Positions 34,665 through 43,947 of a stretch of DNA of 64,000 nt are shown here, one piece after another; position 1 is the first letter of the stretch, and each line of letters starts with the position of its first letter. Where the stretch lies: NCBI GenBank assembly GCA_014360005.1, contig JACIYI010000008.1, positions 52,372-116,371 on the forward strand. The letters are read 5' to 3'. The position numbers and the translations under genes are program-made. This DNA is from Candidatus Aminicenantota bacterium. GTDB taxonomy: Bacteria; Acidobacteriota; Aminicenantia; Aminicenantales; Saccharicenantaceae. Below the pieces are notes generated by a model, which searched no databases, was not told the origin of the DNA, and was given only the letters and a program-made list of their open reading frames with translations.

Positions 34665-36221
34665 ATGGAAGACATCGCCCGCGGAGTCAGGTCCTTCACC
34701 ATCGGCACCACCGTCAGCCGCCTCCTCGGCCTGGGTCGGGAAATGGTTTTTGCCCATCTGTTTGGTTCAAGCCGTTCCACCGACGCCTTTAACGCCGCTT
34801 TCCGTATCCCCAATCTTTTGCGCGACCTGTTTGCTGAAACTTCGCTCTCAGCGGCTTTTGTCCCCGTTCTCACCGAGCAGAAAGGAAAAGGTAAACAGCA
34901 GCAAAACCTGCTAGCCTCCAACATTATTAACACCCTGCTCCTGGTGGTCGGTCTCATCACCATTCTGGGCATGATTTTTTCTCGCCCGGTGGCTTCGCTG
35001 GTGGCCATGGGCTTCAGCCAGATCCCCGAGAAGCTCAGCCTCACCGCCAGCCTGACCTTCATCACCTTTCCTTTCCTGATGTTCGTTTCCCTGGCGGCCT
35101 GGGCCATGAGCTACCACAACACCGAAGGCTCTTTTTTCATACCCTCAGTGGCCCCGGCTTTTTTTAATGTTTTTTCCATCGCCGTTCCTCTGGCCATGTT
35201 CGGCTACTACACCGCCCGCGGCGGCGACCCCATTTTTGGCGCGGCCATCGGGGTGACCGTCGGGGGCCTGATGCAGTTCCTCATCCAGGTCCCGGGCGTT
35301 TTCCGCCGCGGCTACCGCTACCGCTTCTACCTCAACTGGCACGACCCCCAGTTCAGAAAAGTAATGGCTCTGTTCATCCCGGTGGCCATAGGTCTGGCTG
35401 GCTCCCGCATCAACGTTTTTGTCAACACCATCCTGGTTTCTTACCTGGCCGAACGCTCCATGACCTGGCTCAATTACGCCTACCGCATCATGCATTTGCC
35501 CCTCGGCCTGTTCGGCATGGCTGTCGGCACTGTGGCCCTGCCGCGGTTTTCCCGCCTGGTCCTGGATGATAAGCCCGAAGAGCTGAAAATTAGCCTGATG
35601 GATTCGCTGAAGATGGTTTTCTTTCTGACTGTTCCCTCCTCCATCCTGATTGCCTTCTTTTCTTACCCCCTGACCCGCCTTATCTATCAGCGCGGGCAAT
35701 TCCTGGCCGCCGACACCGCCGCCGTCAGCCAGGCGCTCATTCTCTATGTCCCGGGCATTCCCTTCATCTCGGCCTTGCGCAACGTGGCTTCGGTGTTTTA
35801 CGCCCACAAAGATGCCCGGGCTCCGATGTATGCCAGCTTTGCCTCCATTGCTCTGAACATTGTGATGAACCTGGCCCTGATGAAACCCATCGGCTTCCTG
35901 GCTTTCCCGCTGTCAGCCTCGGTGGCCAGCGTGGTTAACATCTACCTACTGATGCGCTGGCTGCCGCGGAAAATCGGAGAGGTTAACTTCAGTCCGGTTT
36001 ACGGCTATTTTCTGAAGCTGGCTCTGGTTTCAGCAGCTGCCGGGCTGGCCGGGTATTACGGCTTCAAGCTATTGACGCCGGCCTTTGGTGCGACTTTTCT
36101 GCCAGTGCTAGGACTGACCCTGTTCTGTGGTACCGCTTCTCTGCTAATTTTCTACTTCGGTTGCCGCCTGCTCCGGATTAAAGAAGTCGACTCCTACCTC
36201 CGCCGCTTTTTAAGAAAATAA
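34665..36221 (+). CDS. murJ: MurJ/MviN lipid II flippase
   Basis: The protein has about 14 membrane helices. It begins with the MurJ signature TTVSRLLGLGREMVFAHLFGSS-type helix (TVSRLLGLGREMVFAHLFG), followed by DAFNAAFRIPNLLRDLFAE, and later VALPRFSRL and FYAHKDARAPM. These conserved Arg and Asp residues line the MurJ cavity. The length of 518 is standard. It flips lipid-linked peptidoglycan precursors across the inner membrane. The gene is monocistronic, with no clear Shine-Dalgarno before the ATG. The following 36222-36678 holds only a 109-codon frame without support. Confidence 0.95.
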   Translation: MEDIARGVRSFTIGTTVSRLLGLGREMVFAHLFGSSRSTDAFNAAFRIPNLLRDLFAETSLSAAFVPVLTEQKGKGKQQQNLLASNIINTLLLVVGLITILGMIFSRPVASLVAMGFSQIPEKLSLTASLTFITFPFLMFVSLAAWAMSYHNTEGSFFIPSVAPAFFNVFSIAVPLAMFGYYTARGGDPIFGAAIGVTVGGLMQFLIQVPGVFRRGYRYRFYLNWHDPQFRKVMALFIPVAIGLAGSRINVFVNTILVSYLAERSMTWLNYAYRIMHLPLGLFGMAVGTVALPRFSRLVLDDKPEELKISLMDSLKMVFFLTVPSSILIAFFSYPLTRLIYQRGQFLAADTAAVSQALILYVPGIPFISALRNVASVFYAHKDARAPMYASFASIALNIVMNLALMKPIGFLAFPLSASVASVVNIYLLMRWLPRKIGEVNFSPVYGYFLKLALVSAAAGLAGYYGFKLLTPAFGATFLPVLGLTLFCGTASLLIFYFGCRLLRIKEVDSYLRRFLRK

Positions 36222-36678
36222 TAGTCTTCCGGCCAGGCAACTTATCAGCCTAACCTTTCCAGTTAACCTGTCTGGCGTAAGGCCCACCTCCTGCCCACCA
36301 CCTATGAATCCTCAGGCGAAAATTAAACGGGGCTTGAGGTCCAATTGGCCTGAGAACTGTTGTTACCAGAAAGTCATTGATGTCCTTAATCTTCTGGCCT
36401 GGACTCTCTTTGAGCCAACCTATCCATCCAGAGTCTCTGGCAGCTATTGCTTACTCTTAGCTACCCTGCAGCCCGGCCTCCAGGCCAAGTCATCGCTGCC
36501 ATCTGCTTGCCTTTTGCCCAACCGATTGGCACATACCCGATTCTCATATAAGCTTCATCACTCAAAAATAACCCAGCTCTTTAAGCCCCCGCTGTACCTC
36601 CCGCTATCGTTATTGTCTGAAAAAGAAAATTAAAATAAAATAATCGAGCCTGATAATGGGCGGAATGGTTCGAACCCG

Positions 36679-37224
36679 ATGAGACATCTTTTCTGGGCCA
36701 TAGTGTTTGCCTGGTGGGCACTGGATTTTTACCTGCTCATCTTCAAGCGGAACCATGAGCAGAAAGTGGCCGAAAAGAAAAGCAAGTTTATCGTTACCCT
36801 GTTGATTTTTACCGGGGTCGGTCTGGCCCTGATTCCCGAAAGTTTCAGAGCTGTCTGGCGCCACAGGGAATTCGGGGCCTTTCAGATCGCCGGAACGTTT
36901 GTCATTCTGGCCGGAGTGACCATTCGGTTTCTATCGGTCCTGACTCTGGGCAAGCACTTTGCCCGCGACCTCGGGGTTCACCGGGAAAAGGAGCTGGTGA
37001 CCACCGGACTTTACAGCCGGGTCAGGCACCCGAGCTATACCGGCGAAATAATTTCTTTTCTGGGAGTGGGCCTGGTTTTCCAGCACTTCCCGGCCTCCTT
37101 CTTCATAACCATTTTTCCCGCCACGGCCTTTGTCTATCGGGCTCTAGTGGAAGAAAAAATACTCCTGGAAGAGTTCGGCCCGGAGTATGAAGAATACAGA
37201 AAAAAGACTCGAATGTTTATTTAG
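36679..37224 (+). CDS. Isoprenylcysteine carboxyl methyltransferase (ICMT)-like membrane protein
   Basis: Five hydrophobic segments are followed by the ICMT/phospholipid-methyltransferase signature: LYSRVRHPSYTGEIISFLGVGL and a C-terminal EEKILLEEFGPEYEEYRKKTRMFI with the conserved Glu-Glu and Tyr. The family methylates carboxyl or lipid headgroups using S-adenosylmethionine, but bacterial members of this length are rarely characterised. The start lacks a ribosome site; ATG 36679 gives a complete first helix. It stands alone on its strand. Confidence 0.85.
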   Translation: MRHLFWAIVFAWWALDFYLLIFKRNHEQKVAEKKSKFIVTLLIFTGVGLALIPESFRAVWRHREFGAFQIAGTFVILAGVTIRFLSVLTLGKHFARDLGVHREKELVTTGLYSRVRHPSYTGEIISFLGVGLVFQHFPASFFITIFPATAFVYRALVEEKILLEEFGPEYEEYRKKTRMFI

Positions 37225-37740
37225 CGGAGCAGCCGGACTCATTCAGGCCAGCAGGCTCGTGCTCTGTGAGAATTCGGAGGCTTTACCTAAGCCGAGCTCC
37301 GACGACACTAATTTGTCGGATTTTTGAAGGCTGCTTGGTTGTGACAGGTCCTAAAAGGTGCTTTTTAATAATCTTGAATCAGCTTAAACTTAATTCCTCA
37401 AACTTAACGCCTCAGCCCGACAGCCAAAGCCAGACTTCATTTATCGGAAGCATTTAGGAATAGTTGATAATTGCAAACTTTATCAAAAAGAGCTTGGTCG
37501 CAGGGCCAGCCCGGTTCTCAATTTTAAATCAGGCAGGATAAGTTTCGCCTTAGTGATATGTTTATGGCCAGAATATTTTTTTTTGCGGCCAAATGTTAAA
37601 TATTCAGCGAAATCAGATTTATTTGAGCTTTATTTTGGTCCAGTTTAAGCAAATTATTTAAGATAATTAACTGCTTGTTAAATTTAATCAAGATTAAATA
37701 GCCAGGCCGCCACCAAAAAAATTACCTTAATAGGCTTCAT

Positions 37741-37766
37741 AATATATGAAAAGCTATTCATATATT
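37741..37766. promoter_or_regulatory. Orphan ArsR box
   Basis: AATATATGAA (37741-37750) and TTCATATATT (37757-37766) are perfect 10-base arms with a six-base centre, identical in layout to the boxes before arsR and ACR3. On the minus strand an 18-codon hydrophobic frame (MKPIKVIFLV...) starts at 37740 and stops at once; on the plus strand no gene follows. The target has probably been lost. The surrounding 37225-37823 has no other supported feature. Confidence 0.6.
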
Positions 37767-37823
37767 AGTTAGAAGAAAAGCTGTGGGAGATTAAGCTGTC
37801 TTCATCTTATTTTGTCAACCAAC

Positions 37824-37930
37824 GAAAATGGGGGACAGGGTGGAGTCCCGGGTTTCAGCCCGTCAGATTTTCCCGGGCCCGGCAACTGGCGCTGCCCGAC
37901 CTCCGGGGCTCTACCGCGTCCCCCATTTTC
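37824..37930. repeat. 107-base inverted repeat with GGGGGAC ends
   Basis: GAAAATGGGGGAC at 37824-37836 pairs perfectly with GTCCCCCATTTTC at 37918-37930. Pairing continues inward imperfectly (GGTGGAGTCCCGGG with CCGGGGCTCTACCG). It starts one base after the stop of the small minus-strand gene and so may terminate it. Its ends resemble the GGGGACAC palindromes elsewhere in the window. Confidence 0.75.
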
Positions 37931-37931
37931 T

Positions 37932-38177
37932 TTACCTGGCTTCGGTCGCAATGGCCGCGATCGGGGATATTACCCAGCCAGGGTTTTACCAATCTTTGAT
38001 TCATTTCTGCTGCCCTTTTTACCCGAGGATATGGGAAAAAATGGAAACAGCTTCTACCACCGGTCTGGCCGCCAGCATAATCTTGTCCACTGTCAGGCCG
38101 CTGGCGATGAGCTCAAATCCGGCGACTGAAATTACCAGAGCCGCCATCAGGGCTGCAATCCTTGTTCTGAGTTTCAT
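37932..38177 (-). CDS. Small exported or membrane protein under an ECF promoter
   Basis: An 81-codon minus-strand frame begins at ATG 38177 with a perfect AAAGGAG seven bases upstream, and ends with TAA at 37934-37932 directly before a hairpin. The N-terminus (MKLRTRIAALMAALVISVAGFEL) is a signal peptide or membrane anchor; the rest is short, basic and unrecognised (GKKGSRNESKIGK). An ECF-type promoter lies at 38261-38233. Promoter, ribosome site, frame and terminator line up, which is why I call it despite lacking homology. It may belong to the envelope-stress regulon of the sigma factor at 1293. Confidence 0.5.
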
Positions 38178-38232
38178 TTCTGTTCTCCTTTCATTCATTC
38201 TTTCCAGGTCTCATTTTGTGGCCTTCATTAAT

Positions 38233-38261
38233 TAAGACGCAGGCCGGCAGTAAAAGGTTCC
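38233..38261 (-). promoter_or_regulatory. ECF-type promoter of the small gene
   Basis: Read on the minus strand, GGAACC (38261-38256) is followed by 16 bases beginning TTTT and then CGTCTTA (38239-38233). Spacing and sequence match the site before the sigma operon (GCAACC-N16-TGTCTTT). The remaining 38262-38618 has no supported gene. Confidence 0.55.
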
Positions 38262-38618
38262 TCCAACCTCAATAACATTAAAGTTATATGGGGCGATTAT
38301 TTCAGACCAGGTCTTTTTCCTGCAAAAATGAAGCCTCTGGTTATTGCTTAAACCAGGGAGTGACAATAGCTGGACCAGTGGCCCTGGTTCGGCTGAAAAA
38401 TACATCCTCGGCCGGCTGGGCCTGCTGGCGCCGGATTCCAGATTTCATGGATTTTCGTTCTCCACCTGACTGGATATTATCATCCGCTTGTACTTACCGG
38501 ATTGAAGGAATTCGGGCTTAATGGTGAGATAAGTAGATGAGAAGTGGAAATCACCCAGCTGTGGAATGTTCAGGATTCAGGATTAGTGCGGTTATTGCCA
38601 GGCTCCTGCTTTTCGGGA

Positions 38619-39524
38619 TTATAATCCGGCCAGTGAGGCTCCAAACCCGGAAATCTTCAGTAAGAATATAAGCAGGATGGCCGCCAGGGTTAGGACCAGG
38701 GTCACGGCCGTGGATTCCTCGGCTTTGAGGCGATGCCGGGCCAGGATGGAAGCGGCCATGATGGCCGGCGGCATGGAAGATTCAATCAAAACAGCATAAA
38801 AAACAGATTCCGACCGTGCCCTCAGCGTTAACCAGACAAGGAAAAAAGGCAGGATAATTCTGAAAAATCCAGTCTCCAGGATTTTTCTAACCGGTATGTT
38901 CCGGAACTGCAACCTGGAGCCGAAATAAACCAGCATCAACGGCAGACACCACCAGCCGATGGCTTGAGACAGGTTTATTAATTTCACGGGCAACCGTATT
39001 CCGCTCAGAACCAGAATCAGGGACAATAAACTGACCGTGACCGGCGGAAAAGAAAAGGTCCTGGCCACGGTCTCTTTCAGGGCGTTGTTATCCTGTGAAT
39101 AGCGGATGGTTAAGAAAGTGGCCAGCGGAATTGCCAGCAAAGAACTGGCAGCCGAATAGAGCACTGCCGGAGTCAGGTCCGCTGTGAAAATTGCTACCAG
39201 GGGAAAACCCAGGGCGGCCGTGTTGGGGAAGATGGACAACACCATCAAGGTGCCTCTCCAGCCGCGGTCTTCTCTGATGAAATAGCGCCCGTAAATAAGA
39301 GAACTGCCCAGGCAGAGTATCAGGACCGCGACTACATAGAAGAAAACTTCTTCAAGGTCTATCAGGTAGGCCAGGCTCCGGCCGGCGATGCTGGCCAGGA
39401 CAAAGAAGCTAAGCAGAATATCATTGGCCAGGATTCCGATGAAATTGAAAATCCCATCCTTCCGGATTATTGATTTAAGGATAAAACCCGTAGCGATGAG
39501 AACCAGTATTACCGGAACAGTCAA
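38619..39524 (-). CDS. Auxin efflux carrier (AEC) family transporter
   Basis: Ten hydrophobic segments in two five-helix halves, with NTAALGFPLVAIF in the first half and ESSMPPAIMAASILA in the second, are characteristic of AEC/BART permeases. An in-frame ATG exists at 39554, but AAAGGAG lies eight bases before the TTG at 39524, whose product begins LTVPVILVLIATGFIL like other AEC proteins, so TTG is preferred. Such carriers export small carboxylates or amino-acid-related anions; the substrate cannot be read from sequence. The gene stands alone. Confidence 0.85.
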   Translation of the reverse strand: MTVPVILVLIATGFILKSIIRKDGIFNFIGILANDILLSFFVLASIAGRSLAYLIDLEEVFFYVVAVLILCLGSSLIYGRYFIREDRGWRGTLMVLSIFPNTAALGFPLVAIFTADLTPAVLYSAASSLLAIPLATFLTIRYSQDNNALKETVARTFSFPPVTVSLLSLILVLSGIRLPVKLINLSQAIGWWCLPLMLVYFGSRLQFRNIPVRKILETGFFRIILPFFLVWLTLRARSESVFYAVLIESSMPPAIMAASILARHRLKAEESTAVTLVLTLAAILLIFLLKISGFGASLAGL

Positions 39525-39813
39525 GAATCTCACTCCTTTGCTGGGAGTAAGCAACTGCCAGTTTTTAGCTTAATCTGATAATGTTCAGGCCAGCCCCTCC
39601 CAGCGGGCTTCAGGCTTTTATACCAGATCTGAGGACATCTATAAAGATTCAGGCAACGGGAATTTTTATTTTAAGTAGAAATATTGGTCTCTGGCCTTCA
39701 GCCCCGGGTCCCAATTAGTCCGTTGAACAGTCCATCGCACCCGGATTGATTCAGTCATTATTTTTATAAACCTCGGGGCCTGCAGCCTTTGTCCTTTTAA
39801 CCCGGTGCCACCA

Positions 39814-39845
39814 GGGCCGGTTTCTTCCGGAACCGGCCCCAGTTT
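39814..39845 (+). terminator. Hairpin between the AEC and tricorn-like genes
   Basis: GGGCCGGTT (39814-39822) pairs with AACCGGCCC (39831-39839); AGTTTTT follows on the plus strand. The tricorn-like gene ends 20 bases away on the minus strand, where the T-run would be on the wrong side, so termination in that direction would rely on the stem alone. Confidence 0.35.
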
Positions 39846-39858
39846 TTGTCGGGTCCCT

Positions 39859-42800
39859 TTACTTCCTGACTCTGATTGGGTAGGGTGGACGCTGCGTCTT
39901 CTTCGGCGGATTTTTCTTCAGCATATCCATGATAACTTCGATGGCTTTTTCTAACTGCGGGTCGCGCCCGGCAGCATAATCGGCCGGAGTTATTTCAACT
40001 TCCACATCGGGTGGCACGCCGACGTTCTCAATTCCGAAGCCTTCTTCTTCCGTCCAGAAGGCCAGGTTGGGCGCGGTGATGCTGCCCCCGTCCATAAGCA
40101 CCGGAAAGCCCAGCACTCCAACCAGGCCGCCCCAGGTCCGCTTGCCGATGAGGGGACCCAGCTTAAAATGCCTGAACATCCAGGGCAACAGGTCGCCGCC
40201 CGAGCCGGCCATTTCGTTAATCAGCATTACTTTCGGACCCTGAATGGAAGCGCTCGGCGTTTTCAGGTCGGCCCCGTAGCGCATGGCCCACATGGCAATA
40301 AAGGGCTTACTCAGCCAGTCGATGTAGTAATCGGCCACCGACCCGCCGCCGTTAAATCTTTCGTCCACGATGATAGCGTCCTTGTAAGCCTGCGGGAAGA
40401 AGTAGCGCCGGAAATACATATAGCCCTGAGTTGAGGTGTTGGGCACATAGACGTAAGCAACTTTGCCGCCGGTGGCTTCATCTACCTTTTTCAAGTTGCC
40501 TTCAACCCAGTCGCGGTTGCGCAGGGCGTATTCATCGGCCACCGGCACTACCTGAACTGTCCTGGCACCCTTGCCGTCCGGGCTGGGGCCGACTCTGATT
40601 TCCATAATTTTATTGGCCTTGTTTTCAAAGTACTGGAAAAGGTTGTCGGGCGGGATGAGTTCTTTTCCTTCCACTGCCAGCAGGTATTCGCCGGCTTTAA
40701 CCTTGACTCCCGGCTCAGTCAGTGGGGAGCGCAGCTCGGGATTCCAGTTCAAGCCGCCATAAACTTTTTTGAACCGGTACCGGCCGTTGGCTATCTCGTA
40801 ATCCGCACCCAGCAATCCAACCTGGATTCTCTTTCGCTCATAAGGCGTGTCCCCGCCACCACCCCGGTGATGACCGACGGCCAGCTCGCTGCACATCCAC
40901 ATTATCAGCCGGTTGAGGTCGTCGCGGCCGGAAAGTTCCGGCAGGAACTTTTCGTACTTAGCCTTCATCGCCGGCCAGTCGCAGCCGTGCATGTTGGGGT
41001 CGTAGAAGAAATCGCGGTTGATTTTCCAGGCTTCATGGAAGATCTGTTTCCATTCAGCCGGGGAGTTTATTTTAACCTCGATAGAATCAACGTTGATTTT
41101 GCCCTGTCCCACCTGCATTTTACCGCTAAGACTGGTGATGCCCCAGGTGTTCTGAGCCACGTAAAGAATCTTCTTGTGGTCAGCTGAAATCAGGTAGTTG
41201 TTCAGTCCTTCCATTATGACTTCATCTTTGCGGGTTTTGAGATCGAATTTATGAAGTTTGGCGCTGCGGCCTCCAGGAGAGAACATGGCCCCGATGGCCA
41301 GGACAGGAAATTCCAGGTAGTAAATATTTCCGGCTTCGCCGGTCTGCAGGCTGGAGTAATTGCCAGGCGGGACCGGCAGGGCAACGATGCGATATTCCAG
41401 CCCTTCAAAATCTATGGTCGTCAGTCCAGGTTTGACTTCGGCTTTTTCCGGTTTGGCCGGGGTGGCTGCGGCTTTTCCTCCTTTATCGGCGGGCTTTCCC
41501 ACGGCAGCATTGTCCGCCTCTTTTTTTTCAGCCGCCTTTTCTTCGTCGCTTTCCTTAGCCAGCGGGTTGGGCAGGTCCTGTTTCAGCACCGCCAGGTAGA
41601 TGGAAAAACTGGCCCTCAGGTCGGCGTTGGACATATCAAACCACTGCTTGACCGGTCCGGCGTCGGTTGAGGCCAGGAAATAGAGGTAATTACCGCTGGG
41701 GTCGAAGCGCGGTTCAGACACCTCACTCAGGCCGTCAGTGACGGCAAATGATTTGTCCTGGTCCAGCGAATAAACGAACACCTTTTGAATGTAGGTCTGG
41801 GTGCTCAGAGTGTAAGTTATCCATTTAGAATCGGGGGACCAGGCAGCGTGCATTTCGCTCAGGCGGCCGGGACCGTAGAGATATTCGGACGCAATTTTCT
41901 TAATAGCCCCGGTTTTAAGGTCGAGCCAGAACAGTGACAGCGAATTATCAGCAAAGGCAATTTTCTGGCTGTCGGGCGACCAGACGGCCGAACCGTAGAA
42001 GCCGGCGCCCGGCAGTTTGATTTTCCGGACCGGGCCCTTCCCGTCCTGGGAGCGAAGATGAAGCTCGTATTCGCCCGATTCATCTGAAAAATAGGCAATG
42101 GTGCGGCCGTCGGGCGACCAGGCCGGGTTGCGCTCATGAACTGCCATGGTCTGAGTCAGGTTGCGGTAATCGCCTTTTTCAGCCGGGAAAGTCACCACTT
42201 CGCCGCGGAATTCAAAGACCGCCCGGGCACCGGATGGCGATAGGTCAGCATTTCGGATCCAGCGGGCACCCTTGGCGAACCGCTCGCGCAGTTCAATAAG
42301 GTCGGTGGAGATACCGATTACAAGGCGGTTGCTTTTCCCGGATTTGGGATCAAAGAGATGCAAGTAGCCGGCCTGCTCGTAAATGATTTGGTCTTTGTTT
42401 CCGGAAGCGTCTATTATGGGAAAATCGGAATAATCGGTGAGCTGCTTGATTTCTTTGGTTTTCAGGTCGTAGGCGAACAGGTTGAATTCGCCGTTGCGGT
42501 CGGACAGAAAATAGAGCTTGTCTTCTGACCAGACGGGGTCGATGTCGTTGCAGCGGCCTTCGGGCTGCGGAATTTTTTCCAGGGAGCCGGTCTTTCTGTT
42601 GTAGATGGCGATGATAGAATTCCGGCCGCCGCGGTAGTTTTTCCACTGACGGAAGGCGTCGGCAAAGTGGTTGTAGGCAATAAGCTGCCCGTCGGGCGAT
42701 ACTTTGGCCCGGTAAACATAAGGAATCGGCAGCTGCTCCGGGAACCCGCCCTCAATGGAGATCATAAACAGCTGGCTGGCGCCGCGGGTGGATGAGTTTC

Positions 42801-43197
42801 GGGTTGAGGTGAAAAAAATTCTCTTGCCGCAGGGGCTGAAGTCCTGAACCAGGTCGGGGCCGGGATGCCAGGTCAGGCGTCGGGACTGCCCGCCTTCAGC
42901 CGGAATTAGATAAAGGTCGATATTTCCGTTGCGCTGGGCGCTAAAGGCAATCCACTGGCCGTCGGGGGAGAACACGGGCATGTTGACCACTTCCGCTTCA
43001 ACAGTCAGCTGACGCGGATTTTTACCGTCAAGGTCGGCGGTCCAGAGGTTTCCAGCATAGACAAAGGCGATTTTGTCGGTGCCGACAGCCGGCCGGTTGA
43101 GCATGGCCGTGTCTTTTGTGTTGATGGCCAGCAAGGCCGTGGCCATCACCAGGAATAGAACTAAGAAAGCAATCAATATAGATTTTTTGCCGATCAT
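39859..43197 (-). CDS. Tricorn-like S41 protease with beta-propellers, exported
   Basis: GGAGGG precedes the ATG and a signal peptide follows. Residues about 35-560 are TolB/WD40-like blades (FSPDGQWIAFSAQRNGNIDLYL, WSPDGRTIAYFSDE, WSPDSKWITYTL), forming two propellers. An Ala/Lys/Glu linker (about 565-600) precedes the C-terminal half with a PDZ-like region and S41 catalytic core. ELAVGHHRG supplies the His, INEMAGSGGD the nucleophile Ser (about residue 999), and FGIENVGVPPDVEV the Glu, as in tricorn. Here the enzyme should degrade peptides outside the cytoplasm. The gene is monocistronic. Confidence 0.92.
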   Translation of the reverse strand: MIGKKSILIAFLVLFLVMATALLAINTKDTAMLNRPAVGTDKIAFVYAGNLWTADLDGKNPRQLTVEAEVVNMPVFSPDGQWIAFSAQRNGNIDLYLIPAEGGQSRRLTWHPGPDLVQDFSPCGKRIFFTSTRNSSTRGASQLFMISIEGGFPEQLPIPYVYRAKVSPDGQLIAYNHFADAFRQWKNYRGGRNSIIAIYNRKTGSLEKIPQPEGRCNDIDPVWSEDKLYFLSDRNGEFNLFAYDLKTKEIKQLTDYSDFPIIDASGNKDQIIYEQAGYLHLFDPKSGKSNRLVIGISTDLIELRERFAKGARWIRNADLSPSGARAVFEFRGEVVTFPAEKGDYRNLTQTMAVHERNPAWSPDGRTIAYFSDESGEYELHLRSQDGKGPVRKIKLPGAGFYGSAVWSPDSQKIAFADNSLSLFWLDLKTGAIKKIASEYLYGPGRLSEMHAAWSPDSKWITYTLSTQTYIQKVFVYSLDQDKSFAVTDGLSEVSEPRFDPSGNYLYFLASTDAGPVKQWFDMSNADLRASFSIYLAVLKQDLPNPLAKESDEEKAAEKKEADNAAVGKPADKGGKAAATPAKPEKAEVKPGLTTIDFEGLEYRIVALPVPPGNYSSLQTGEAGNIYYLEFPVLAIGAMFSPGGRSAKLHKFDLKTRKDEVIMEGLNNYLISADHKKILYVAQNTWGITSLSGKMQVGQGKINVDSIEVKINSPAEWKQIFHEAWKINRDFFYDPNMHGCDWPAMKAKYEKFLPELSGRDDLNRLIMWMCSELAVGHHRGGGGDTPYERKRIQVGLLGADYEIANGRYRFKKVYGGLNWNPELRSPLTEPGVKVKAGEYLLAVEGKELIPPDNLFQYFENKANKIMEIRVGPSPDGKGARTVQVVPVADEYALRNRDWVEGNLKKVDEATGGKVAYVYVPNTSTQGYMYFRRYFFPQAYKDAIIVDERFNGGGSVADYYIDWLSKPFIAMWAMRYGADLKTPSASIQGPKVMLINEMAGSGGDLLPWMFRHFKLGPLIGKRTWGGLVGVLGFPVLMDGGSITAPNLAFWTEEEGFGIENVGVPPDVEVEITPADYAAGRDPQLEKAIEVIMDMLKKNPPKKTQRPPYPIRVRK

Positions 43198-43369
43198 AAT
43201 TTTCCCTCCACAGTTTATTTTCGATACTTGCTGATTATATCTTATAAGGCGAGAATTTACATCATATTATTTGGGCCTGGATCGGGCCGGTTGATAGTGG
43301 GAAGCTGCAGAATATTTATTATTTAATGAGCTTTAGAACAAAAAATAAGGTCAGGATGAAATCCTGAGA

Positions 43370-43396
43370 AATTGGGGAACGAGTATTGTGTCCCCC
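43370..43396. repeat. GGGGAAC...GTGTCCCC palindrome-like element
   Basis: AATTGGGGAACGAGTATTGT at 43370 onward continues into GTCCCCC, giving an imperfect palindrome with the same GGGGA/TCCCC ends as the other repeats. It abuts the stop codon (43402-43400) of the ferritin-like gene, again at a 3' end. Confidence 0.5.
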
Positions 43397-43399
43397 GTT

Positions 43400-43894
43400 T
43401 TAGGGGCCGACGTGGACCATCGGCAGAGTCACCTCAAAATCTTCGGTGCGCAGGGCATTTTCCCTTTCTAAATTAAGCAGCTGATAGTGCCCCATCTCCA
43501 TGGAAGCGATGTACAGCAGAAGCTTGTGCTGTTCTGATTCGGATGGAAAGTGACCGGAAATGGCGGTGTAAAAATCGTGAGCAGCTTTTTCCGCCTGCAT
43601 AGCCACAAAGAAGACTTCGCTTATTGGCAGGGTTTCTTTTTCGAATTTCAGTCCAGGAAGCGGCACCGGGCTTTTTTCCGGAAGCACCAGCTCCTGGCCG
43701 GAAAACTGCTGCCGGAACATCTGCTCAAAAGCCTGGCGGTGCTTTTCTTCTTCGGCCGAGAGAAACAGAACTCTGTCTTTTAGGAAATAATTTTCTACCG
43801 GCCCGGCCAGATTCTTGTAAAAGTCCCGGGCTTCAATTTCACTCTTTAAGGCGGTAAGCAATAAGTCTTTAAGTGAATATTTTGATACGTCCAT
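43400..43894 (-). CDS. Ferritin-like (rubrerythrin-type) diiron protein
   Basis: The four-helix bundle pattern shows four acidic or His ligand motifs: ALKSEIEARDFYKNLA, FLSAEEEKHRQAFEQM (ExxH), FFVAMQAEKAAHDFYTAI (E...H) and ASMEMGHYQLLNLE (ExxH). These are the canonical Glu/His ligands of a rubrerythrin-like diiron site. There is no C-terminal rubredoxin domain (no CxxC), so it is a rubrerythrin core only. It may handle peroxide or iron. It is a single gene between two Tat or Sec exported proteins; it lacks a signal peptide and should be cytoplasmic. Confidence 0.88.
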   Translation of the reverse strand: MDVSKYSLKDLLLTALKSEIEARDFYKNLAGPVENYFLKDRVLFLSAEEEKHRQAFEQMFRQQFSGQELVLPEKSPVPLPGLKFEKETLPISEVFFVAMQAEKAAHDFYTAISGHFPSESEQHKLLLYIASMEMGHYQLLNLERENALRTEDFEVTLPMVHVGP

Positions 43895-43947
43895 GACCCA
43901 ATCCTTTCATCTCTTTTTTACACTCTGGCTGCGGCCATGTCAATTTT

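Noticed and set aside
36304..36633. 109-codon frame after murJ
   Set aside because: No ribosome site; sequence looks like random translation.
36667..36677. GGTTCGAACCC, resembling a tRNA T-arm
   Set aside because: No acceptor, D or anticodon stems can be built around it.
37824..37930. Integron attC site
   Set aside because: The long inverted repeat lacks the attC core sites and there is no integrase; it fits the GGGGAC repeat family instead.
37828..38235. 135-codon plus-strand frame
   Set aside because: It is antisense to the better supported minus-strand gene (promoter, ribosome site, terminator) and runs through the inverted repeat.
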